A program made the position numbers and the translations under genes. From CAYVBE01 sp964448935 (GTDB lineage: Bacteria; Planctomycetota; Brocadiia; SM23-32): a stretch of DNA of 23,949 bases. Positions within the stretch are counted from its first letter, which is position 1. Each line of letters opens with the position of its first letter. The notes beneath the pieces were generated by a model. The model did not search any database. It was not told the origin of the DNA and worked only from the letters and a program-made list of their open reading frames with translations. Positions 8,778 through 15,984 of this stretch are shown here, piece after piece. Location: NCBI GenBank assembly GCA_964448935.1, contig CAYVBE010000045.1, forward strand, positions 1-23,949. The letters run 5' to 3'.

Positions 8778-11700
8778 ATGTTCAAGGCACGCTGGCTGAC
8801 AGTAAGTCTGATCGTATGCGCGCTGTTCGCGTCTCTCGAGGCGTCCGGCGCCGAGTACTCCTGGCAGAAGCTGCAGGCCGAGCCAACGCCGACCGGCGAC
8901 CTCAAATGGTCGCCCCGGCCTTTCGAGTTCACCCCCGGCGACGAGGTCCGCTACATAGACTTCGAGAACGGGGATGACTCCAACGATGGCTTGACCAAAG
9001 GGACGCCCTGGAAGCACCACCCGTGGGACTCCGAGGCCACGGGCAAGGCCGCGCAGGCCTCCGGGGCCATCACGTACGTCTTCCGACGCGGTGTGGACTA
9101 CCGGGGCAACCTGGTGGCCGACGAATCCGGAGAGCCGGGCAATCCGATCCGACTGACCTGCGACCCCGACTGGGGCGAGGGCCAGGCGCGGATCATGGCT
9201 TCAACCCGCCTGCCGGCGCAGTGGGTGAGGGCAACGACGATGGAGCAACCGGACCGGCTGCCAGAACCGGAGAAAGTCTGGGCCATAGACATGGCCGAGA
9301 TCGGCCTGCTGAACGAAGACGGAAAGCTCTACCAGCGGCACAGAAAGCACTGGAAGGACGCCGTCCAGATGCCCTATGTGGGCCTGTTCCTCGTGGACGA
9401 GGACGGCGCCAGCCACACTCAGCACAACGCCCGTACGCCGGACTGGCAACCGGGGAACGACAACTTCGTGCTGGACTACTGGCACAGGATGGACGGTGCC
9501 AAAAACCTGACCGACGAAAAGGGGCTGGTTAGGAAAGGGATCTGGGACGAGGAGGTGCTGCAGGGCCATCCGCCCGACTACTTCACCGGCGGTTACATCT
9601 GGCCGCAGTACGGCCACTTCATGGGCGGCCCCATGCCCCGCCTCATAACCGAGACCACGAAAACCAAACGGGGCACCGAGATTCCGATGTACAACCCCGA
9701 GGAAGGGGTTATCTACACCGGGTGCTACGGCAACTGGGCGGAAAACCTCCGTTACATGATCGAGAACCTGCCGCAGTACCTGGACAGCGCCGGGGAGTTC
9801 TACTTCGATGAGGAGACAGGCCTCTTCTTTTACCGACCCGAAGAAGGGCAAAACCCCAACGAACTGCGGCTCGAGTATTCCTCCATCGCCAACGGCGTCG
9901 TCATCGAAGACCGGTCCCACATCGAGATATCCGGCCTGGACTTCAGATATCAGACGACGCACGGCGTGGCGATAGGCGGGAACGTGGAGGACGTCACGAT
10001 CAGGAACTGTGTCTTCCAGGACATCCTGCAGTACGGCGTCCGCCAGTCGTTCGCGAACTGGAGGGTACACAAGGAACCGGAGTTCGCCGACCGCCTGCGT
10101 GTGACGGACTGCGATTTCCGGAACATCTGGGAAACCAGTATCGAGATGACGGCCGCCAGGAGCCACGACAAGGTCCTGGGCCACATCGAGGTGATGAGGA
10201 ACCGCGTCCACAACAGCGGCGTGCGGGACAAAGGCAACGTGCAGTCCGCCGTGCCCGCCATCAACCTCAAATACATGGTCACCGGCAAGATCGCCGGCAA
10301 TATCCTCAGCCGCTGTTTCGGCAGCGGTATCATGGTCAGCGGCAGCCAGAGGGGGAATACTTCTCGACTGGCCTGCGACCACCCCCTCTCCCGCATCCTG
10401 GTGCACCACAACAAGACCGAGGACACCGCCCTGGGCGTCAATGACTACGGCGGCATGTCCCTGTGGCAGGGCGGCTCCATCTACTGCTACAACAACAACA
10501 TCGGCAACTCCCCCGGCTACATGCCCGCCGGAATCACCATGTTCGGCGGACGCGAGATGAACCTCTCCTATCCCCTTTATCTCGACGGCGCCTACAAGGT
10601 CTTCTCCTTCAACAACATCGTCTGGGCGCGCTCCAACGAACTGCAAAAAGAGAAGTACGCCACCCGCACGCCCGGATACTTCATGGTGTTCGGGTTCCTG
10701 AACCAGTTCGTCAACAACACCCTCTACCGCCACGGGGACGGCGTCGGAGGCAGCAGCGGGCACCGCAACGACGTCCTGGGCAACGTCTTCAGCGACATCG
10801 AGGACGCCTTTATCGCCCACGACCGCTCCGGTGATCCCTCCCTCGTCGGAGGCGGCGACACCGGCGCTTCCGGCCGCCGCGGCGTGCCCACCCTGGCCTA
10901 CGCCAACAACGTCTTCTTCGGCGAGGCCAAAGCGGGCCGATTGCTCAGGCCCAACGAGCCGGCCGGCTACCCCGAGGGCATCCAGGCGGACACGGTCGAG
11001 AAACTCGCGCAGATGATGCAGGATTTTCCCATCCGCTACGGCCAGCTCGGCCGGCGGACTGAGAAGGACCCGATCGTCGGCAAAGCCACGCCCGGACCCG
11101 TCCGTGACGTCTCCGAGGTGGACTTCCGACCGGCCGAAGATTCCGCCGCGCTTGATTCCGGCGTCAAATACTTCGTCCCCTGGAGCCTCTACGGCACGGT
11201 GGGAGAGTGGAATTTCAACGAAAACCATGCCGACCCCGACACCGTGCTTGACTACTCGTGGTACATGAGCAAGGCGCACTACAACCGGAGCATCTACGAG
11301 TTCATCCCCAGCGAAGACCTGCGCATCAACCAGGCATCTCTGGAGGACTACGTGCCCTCCCCCTCCGAGGACTGGGTCAACGGCGCCATGGTCTTCGACG
11401 GGGGGCGCTACGGCCGGGTGCCGGACGAGTTCATGCGGAAGGACATCACCCTGCCTATGGTCTGGACGGACCGCAAGGGCGATACCCGGGTCCGCAACCG
11501 GCTGCCGGAGAAACACTGGATAGTCCCCGAGCCCACCAGCGGCAAAGGACGCCAGGCAAAATACGCCGACGACGCCGTGCTTCGCTACCCGGGCGATGAA
11601 CGGAAAACCCTCGTGATCCAGACCGAAAACATGCTGGTCGAGGCCAACCTGCGCGTGGATGAAGAGCATAAAGGCGGCACCATCCTGGCCAAGCACGACG

Positions 11701-12146
11701 GCCGGAGCGGCTACCGACTGTTCATCAACCAGGACGGCGCAGCCGAGTTCCAGATCAGTTCCGGAGGCACGCACGGTTCGGTCGCCACCGCCCGCCAGAT
11801 CAACGACGGCGAGTGGCACCACGTGCTGGCCGAGGTGGACCGGCAGACCGGCCGCATGACCATCTACCTGGACGGGAAACAGTCGGACCAGACCAGAGCT
11901 TCTCTCGCACCGGATGCCTCGCTGGACAACCGCAGCGATTTCCTCGTCGGCCGAGCGGATGACGGTTCACATCACCTGGAAGGCGCGATAGACTTCATGC
12001 GCGTCTGCCGCGGCACGCTGGAAGACGCGCAGACTGACATCGCCGAACTCTACGAGTGGCAGACCAACGGCCCGTTCCTGCGCGACTTCTGCGGCAACGA
12101 GCCGGTCGGCAAGCGCGACGCCGGAGCCATCGAACCGGTCCGGTAA
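8778..12146 (+). CDS. Secreted right-handed beta-helix / LamG-like protein, paralog 3
   Basis: A 1,122-aa exported protein, third of the tandem trio. The signal peptide is residues 1-25 (MFKARW, hydrophobic core, cleavage after ASGA), giving the same mature start EYSWQ. VRYIDFENGDDSNDGLTK and PWKHHPWD follow. The central insert before the helix resembles paralog 2 (DWQPGNDNFVLDYWHRMDG). The beta-helix contains GVNDYGGMSLWQGGSIY and many Asn/Gly turns. VDFRPAEDSAALDSG closes the helix, and a LamG-like module begins near residue 950 (GGTILAKHDGRSGYRLF, NDGEWHHVLAEVDR, MTIYLDG). The C-terminal segment from VCRGTLEDAQ to FCGNEP is identical to paralog 2. The end DAGAIEPVR repeats the DAGA(L/I)E terminus. 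It probably binds or depolymerises an extracellular glycan; its catalytic class is not visible. The gene is followed by a hairpin-containing 188-bp spacer. Confidence 0.88.
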   Translation: MFKARWLTVSLIVCALFASLEASGAEYSWQKLQAEPTPTGDLKWSPRPFEFTPGDEVRYIDFENGDDSNDGLTKGTPWKHHPWDSEATGKAAQASGAITYVFRRGVDYRGNLVADESGEPGNPIRLTCDPDWGEGQARIMASTRLPAQWVRATTMEQPDRLPEPEKVWAIDMAEIGLLNEDGKLYQRHRKHWKDAVQMPYVGLFLVDEDGASHTQHNARTPDWQPGNDNFVLDYWHRMDGAKNLTDEKGLVRKGIWDEEVLQGHPPDYFTGGYIWPQYGHFMGGPMPRLITETTKTKRGTEIPMYNPEEGVIYTGCYGNWAENLRYMIENLPQYLDSAGEFYFDEETGLFFYRPEEGQNPNELRLEYSSIANGVVIEDRSHIEISGLDFRYQTTHGVAIGGNVEDVTIRNCVFQDILQYGVRQSFANWRVHKEPEFADRLRVTDCDFRNIWETSIEMTAARSHDKVLGHIEVMRNRVHNSGVRDKGNVQSAVPAINLKYMVTGKIAGNILSRCFGSGIMVSGSQRGNTSRLACDHPLSRILVHHNKTEDTALGVNDYGGMSLWQGGSIYCYNNNIGNSPGYMPAGITMFGGREMNLSYPLYLDGAYKVFSFNNIVWARSNELQKEKYATRTPGYFMVFGFLNQFVNNTLYRHGDGVGGSSGHRNDVLGNVFSDIEDAFIAHDRSGDPSLVGGGDTGASGRRGVPTLAYANNVFFGEAKAGRLLRPNEPAGYPEGIQADTVEKLAQMMQDFPIRYGQLGRRTEKDPIVGKATPGPVRDVSEVDFRPAEDSAALDSGVKYFVPWSLYGTVGEWNFNENHADPDTVLDYSWYMSKAHYNRSIYEFIPSEDLRINQASLEDYVPSPSEDWVNGAMVFDGGRYGRVPDEFMRKDITLPMVWTDRKGDTRVRNRLPEKHWIVPEPTSGKGRQAKYADDAVLRYPGDERKTLVIQTENMLVEANLRVDEEHKGGTILAKHDGRSGYRLFINQDGAAEFQISSGGTHGSVATARQINDGEWHHVLAEVDRQTGRMTIYLDGKQSDQTRASLAPDASLDNRSDFLVGRADDGSHHLEGAIDFMRVCRGTLEDAQTDIAELYEWQTNGPFLRDFCGNEPVGKRDAGAIEPVR

Positions 12147-12334
12147 CGGCACCGCAGTGACGCAGTACTCGCCGGTGGCGATTGGCAAAGGCCGGTGAGC
12201 TGTGGGGGACTGACCGCCGGCCACAGTTAAGGCTCTGAAGGAGCCTGACATATCAGCCCTGGGTATACGCGCGACCAAAGAAATGAGCCCTGTAAGGGCG
12301 GAACACCCGAACATACAAGACCGGAGACCGAAAC
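12147..12334 (+). other. Hairpin-containing intergenic spacer
   Basis: A 188-bp spacer, the first sizeable break after the beta-helix trio. It holds no credible gene. The 5' half is GC-rich, with GCCGG-type complementarities (12171-12222). The 3' half holds the two-hairpin element described separately. A ribosome-binding site GGAG (12323-12326) serves the next gene. I see no clear promoter and no run of T after a hairpin that would make a convincing intrinsic terminator. Confidence 0.5.
12231..12306 (+). repeat. Two-hairpin repeat-like element
   Basis: GGCTC (12231-12235) pairs with GAGCC (12241-12245), and GCCCT (12287-12291) pairs with AGGGC (12295-12299) across a 3-nt loop. Between them lies ATCAGCCCTGGG. 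From memory, this layout of a first short GC hairpin, an AGCCC(A/T)GGG segment and a final GCCCTnnnAGGGC box followed by ACAC resembles dispersed intergenic repeats seen in several PVC and Bacteroidetes genomes. Only one copy is in the window, so repeat status is inference. Confidence 0.4.
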
Positions 12335-14131
12335 ATGTCCGAATACGAGTCCCTCCAGCGAGAGTTGGGCAGCGGCTGGAATACCTGGAACACCTTCAGC
12401 ATCTTCTCCCACGTCCACCTGCCGCAGGGCTTCGCGGTCAACCTGACCTTCCGCGACTCAAGCAAGGTGCTGCGACAGGGCTACATCGGACACTACGAGC
12501 AGACCGAGGCCAACGACCTCAGCTTGCCCGGACCGCGCAGCTACGACGGGCGCTACACCGAACTCGACGTCACATGGCGCGGGAACCGCTTCATGGTGCA
12601 GAGCGCCACGGACGGAGACGATCTGGTCCTGCTGGTTACTCCGGCTGAGGGCGCACCCATACTCGCGTTCGAGAGCGCCTTGCTCTGGAACCGGGAAGGC
12701 TCCCTGAGCCGTGAGGGCGATGCCTTGATCGCACGTTGCCCGGACCACGAGTTCCGCGTCCATATGACGGCGGACGCCGTCCGGGACCCCTGGATGCGCG
12801 CCACCACCCCCTACCTCGCCGCCCCGGTCGATTCGCCCGTCGGCATCTCCACGGGACGGCCACGGGAGCTGACCGAGATAGAGGATGTAATCGAGAACGC
12901 CCGCGCGGAGGTCATGACCGAGCGCAGCGATTACGGCGACCTGCAGGAAGTCTATGAGGCCATGCAGACGTGCCTGGCATGGAACACCATCTACGATCCG
13001 CTGCACGAGCGCGTCATCAGCCCGGTCAGCCGCGTCTGGAACAATGGCTGGAACGGCTACGTGCTGTTCTGCTGGGACACCTTCTTCGCCGGCCTGATGG
13101 CCGGGCTGGACAACCGCGAACCGGCCTACGCCAACGTGGTGGAGATGCTGCGCGACATGACCGATCGCGGTTTCGTGCCCAACTTCGCCTCCGGCTGCCG
13201 TGGCAGCTCCGAGGACCGCTCCCAGCCTCCCGTTGGCTCGCAGGTGGCGCTCGACCTCTACCGCAGGTGGGGCGACGAGTGGTTCCTGGAAGAGATATTC
13301 GACGACCTGCTGCGCTGGAACCGGTGGTGGGCCGAAAAGCGCGTGACCGACCGCTGGCTGGGATGGGGCTCGAACGCCTTCACCGGCGCCGACGGCGAGC
13401 GGCACGGGGCCACACTGAAGGCGGCCGTCCTGGAGAGCGGGTTGGACAACTCGCCGCTCTACGACAACGCCACCTTCGATCAGCGCACCGAGGTTATGCG
13501 CATGGCCGACGCCGGCCTGAACGGCCTGTACGTGATGGACTGCCGCGCGCTGGCCGAGATCGCCGACGCGCTGGGGCGGGACCACGAGGCCGAACGGCTG
13601 CGGGAGCGGAAGGAGCGCTTCGCCGGCGCCCTGGCCGACCTGTGGAACGAGGAGGCCGGCATCTACCTGAACCGCCACACAGACTCCGGCCACGAATGCC
13701 CCCGCCTGGGGCCGCCCAATTTCTACCCCCTCTGCGGCAGCGTGCCCACCCAGGAGCAAGCGGAGCGCATGGTGGGTGAGCATCTGCTGAACCCCGACGA
13801 ATTCTGGGGAGAGTGGGTCCTGCCGTCCATCTCCCGCCGCGATCCCGGCTTCGACGATCAGAAATACTGGCGAGGCCGCGTCTGGGGGCCCATGAACATG
13901 ATCGTATACTGGGGCCTGCGCAACTACGACCTGCCGGAGGCCAGACACAAGCTTGCCGACGCCTCAGCGCACCTGCTGCTCAAAGAATGGCGCGAGCACA
14001 AGCACATCCACGAGAATTACAACTCGGTGACCGGCGAGGGCTGCGATGCCCGTAGCAGCAACCGCTTCTACCACTGGGGCGGCCTGCTGGGGCTGATACC
14101 GCTGATGGAAGCCGGCCACTACATGGGCTGA
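12335..14131 (+). CDS. GH63/trehalase-like (alpha/alpha)6-barrel glycoside hydrolase, no signal peptide
   Basis: A 598-aa protein. Residues 1-190 form a beta-rich N-terminal domain (SGWNTWNT, VHLPQGFAVNLTF); residues from about 200 to 598 form an (alpha/alpha)6 barrel like GH63, GH37 and mannosylglycerate-hydrolase-type enzymes. Visible hallmarks are NGWNGYVLFCWDTFFAG (238-253), PPVGSQVALDLY, ESGLDNSP (367-374, Asp371 matching the general acid position), QKYWRGRVWGPMN (509-521) and HENYNSVTGEG (559-569, Glu560 matching the general base in the EQY/EKY/ENY motif). These enzymes are inverting glycosidases acting on alpha-linked gluco- or manno-oligosaccharides. No signal peptide is present, so it likely acts in the cytoplasm on imported fragments. 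GGAG at 12323 supports the start. The exact substrate cannot be read from sequence. Confidence 0.82.
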   Translation: MSEYESLQRELGSGWNTWNTFSIFSHVHLPQGFAVNLTFRDSSKVLRQGYIGHYEQTEANDLSLPGPRSYDGRYTELDVTWRGNRFMVQSATDGDDLVLLVTPAEGAPILAFESALLWNREGSLSREGDALIARCPDHEFRVHMTADAVRDPWMRATTPYLAAPVDSPVGISTGRPRELTEIEDVIENARAEVMTERSDYGDLQEVYEAMQTCLAWNTIYDPLHERVISPVSRVWNNGWNGYVLFCWDTFFAGLMAGLDNREPAYANVVEMLRDMTDRGFVPNFASGCRGSSEDRSQPPVGSQVALDLYRRWGDEWFLEEIFDDLLRWNRWWAEKRVTDRWLGWGSNAFTGADGERHGATLKAAVLESGLDNSPLYDNATFDQRTEVMRMADAGLNGLYVMDCRALAEIADALGRDHEAERLRERKERFAGALADLWNEEAGIYLNRHTDSGHECPRLGPPNFYPLCGSVPTQEQAERMVGEHLLNPDEFWGEWVLPSISRRDPGFDDQKYWRGRVWGPMNMIVYWGLRNYDLPEARHKLADASAHLLLKEWREHKHIHENYNSVTGEGCDARSSNRFYHWGGLLGLIPLMEAGHYMG

Positions 14132-14164
14132 CCACCCGTCCGGAGGAGAAATGACGAGCAAACA

Positions 14165-14170
14165 GGGAGG
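14165..14170 (+). promoter_or_regulatory. Ribosome-binding site favouring the second ATG of the Tat sulfatase
   Basis: GGGAGG lies 7 nt before ATG 14178. The alternative in-frame ATG at 14151 has GGAGGAG at 14142-14148, only 2 nt away, which is too close for efficient initiation with the whole motif. Starting at 14178 puts the twin arginines at residues 3-4. Confidence 0.5.
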
Positions 14171-14177
14171 ACCGGAG

Positions 14178-15887
14178 ATGGACCGACGACGGTTTCTCGC
14201 GGCGGGTTCCGCTCTACTCGCGGGATCGGCCCTTCTGCCGGCCTGCGCGGCGACCGCCGCCGGAGCGGGCGGCCGACAGAAGCCGAACATCATCGTGATC
14301 GTGGCCGATGACGTGACCCCCAACTACCTGGGCTGCTACGGCGGCCCGACCCCGACGCCCCACCTGGACCGGCTCGCGGCGGACGGCGTCCGCTTCGCGC
14401 AGGCCCATTGCACGGCCCCGCTCTGCAACCCCTCCCGCTACACGCTCCTTACCGGGCAGTACCCCGGACGCAACCCCCACGCCTACAGCAAGACGCCGGA
14501 AGGCGAGCAGTACTGGATGGGACAGTCCACAAAGCTCACGCCCGAGGACCCCTGCATCGCCCGCCCCATGAATGCTGCCGGCTATCGGACCGGTTACATC
14601 GGCAAATGGCACAGCAACTTCGAGCTGGGGACCGACCTGAGCTGGCCGGACGACATGGACCCGGACGATCCCGCCGTGGACCGTATGTTGCGTGAGCGGC
14701 ACGAGCAGCACGTGCGCAGGATCAAGCAGCTCACCGGGTTCGACAACGTCGGCAACCTGGTCGTGGGCAACCTCGATCGGAAGGCCAGGAGATGCCCCAA
14801 AGCGGGCTACCACAATCCCGAGTGGCAGACGCAGGGCGCGCTGGACTTCATCACCCGCTCCGCGACCGACGGGCGGCCCTTCTTCCTGCACCTGGCGAAC
14901 TCCATCCCGCACTCCCCCAACGTGCTCGAATCGCTGAAACAGGACACCCGTTACACGCAGGCCGGCAAGCTGGACGAGCCGCTCACCTGCCATCCGTCCC
15001 GTCGGACGGTGTTCGAACGCCTGAAGGAAGCCGGGCTGAACACCTCCGGGCCGCTGGCCAGCATCAACGCCGGTATGATCGTGCTGGACGATCAGCTCGG
15101 GGCCATCCGCCGCCGACTGGCCGAGCTGGGCATGGCCGAGAACACGCTCATCATCTGGGTCGCCGACCACTCGATCTACGGCAAGGGCACGGTCTACGCG
15201 CCGGGCACGCACGTGCCCATGCTCATGTCGTGGCCGGCCGGGCTGCCCGCCGGATACGAGGTGAAAACGCCCGTGTCCCTGGTGGACCTCTACCACTCCT
15301 GCGCGGCTGCCGCTGAAGCCGATCTGCCGGACGACACGATAGACGGTCAGAACATCCTGCCGCTGGCCCGCGGGGCCAGGATTGCGCATCTGCCGGTTTA
15401 CATGGAGGTCAACTGGTTCCGCGGGGTTCTGGACGGCCACTTCCACTACGTGGCCTTCCGGCCCCCGCCGGAGGTGCTCCGGAAAATGGAGGCCGGCGAG
15501 GTCACCGTGGCGGCCGACCAGGGATGGGGCAACCACCGGAACGTCTTCGGCGACCTGAACGCCCCCTTCAAGCCCGCCTACTTCGAGCCCGACCAGCTCT
15601 ACGACTTGCGGACCGACCCCTTCGAGCGTCACAACCTGGCAAGCCAGCCGGCCTACACCGGCCAGGTCGAGGAGATGAAATCCGAGCTGACCAGAATCCT
15701 CGCCACCTTCCAGCGCCCCTTCCCCCTGGAAGTGCCGCCCTTCATGCACTCTGAGCGATACGCCGATCTGGTGGTCCGCCGCAAGAAGCTCGCGGACGAG
15801 AAGTTCACGCACTATCCCGAACCCTACGACGCCGAGCGCATCTACAATCTGAACCTGCTGGACCCGCTCGCGGAGAGCGACAGTTGA
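14178..15887 (+). CDS. Tat-exported type-I sulfatase, probable lipoprotein
   Basis: A 569-aa formylglycine-dependent sulfatase (578 aa if the upstream ATG 14151 is used). The N-terminus MDRRRFLAAGSALLAG is a twin-arginine signal. It is followed by LLPAC, a possible lipobox with Cys23, so the enzyme is probably folded in the cytoplasm, exported and lipid-anchored. NIIVIVADDV holds the paired metal ligands Asp44 and Asp45. The formylglycine motif is CNPSR with Cys83. GKWH (Lys143, His145) and VADHS (Asp330, His331) give other expected active-site residues. In the last motif Ser replaces the usual Gly after Asp-His. LYDLRTDPFERHNLA closes the catalytic fold and matches the sulfatase C-terminal signature. 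It lies 46 bp after the GH63-like gene and likely desulfates glycan outside the cytoplasm. Substrate is unknown. Confidence 0.9.
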   Translation: MDRRRFLAAGSALLAGSALLPACAATAAGAGGRQKPNIIVIVADDVTPNYLGCYGGPTPTPHLDRLAADGVRFAQAHCTAPLCNPSRYTLLTGQYPGRNPHAYSKTPEGEQYWMGQSTKLTPEDPCIARPMNAAGYRTGYIGKWHSNFELGTDLSWPDDMDPDDPAVDRMLRERHEQHVRRIKQLTGFDNVGNLVVGNLDRKARRCPKAGYHNPEWQTQGALDFITRSATDGRPFFLHLANSIPHSPNVLESLKQDTRYTQAGKLDEPLTCHPSRRTVFERLKEAGLNTSGPLASINAGMIVLDDQLGAIRRRLAELGMAENTLIIWVADHSIYGKGTVYAPGTHVPMLMSWPAGLPAGYEVKTPVSLVDLYHSCAAAAEADLPDDTIDGQNILPLARGARIAHLPVYMEVNWFRGVLDGHFHYVAFRPPPEVLRKMEAGEVTVAADQGWGNHRNVFGDLNAPFKPAYFEPDQLYDLRTDPFERHNLASQPAYTGQVEEMKSELTRILATFQRPFPLEVPPFMHSERYADLVVRRKKLADEKFTHYPEPYDAERIYNLNLLDPLAESDS

Positions 15888-15924
15888 AGCCGAATGGCTT
15901 GCAGGCGGTGCCGTAAGCGGGAAT

Positions 15925-15953
15925 TTGACGGGCCGCGGACCATGCGTGATAGT
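15925..15953 (+). promoter_or_regulatory. Possible sigma70-type promoter before the DUF1080 gene
   Basis: TTGACG (15925-15930) and GATAGT (15948-15953) are separated by 17 nt in the 97-bp gap between the Tat sulfatase and the DUF1080 gene. Matches to consensus are 5/6 and 4/6. The -35 coincides with an in-frame TTG that could otherwise be mistaken for the gene's start. Confidence 0.3.
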
Positions 15954-15984
15954 GTACCCATCGAGAAGCATAAAGAGGATCATG

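Noticed and set aside
15925..15984. TTG start extending the DUF1080 protein by 20 residues
   Set aside because: The extension would put polar residues in front of the signal peptide; AGAGG is placed for the ATG at 15985, and the TTG fits a -35 box instead.
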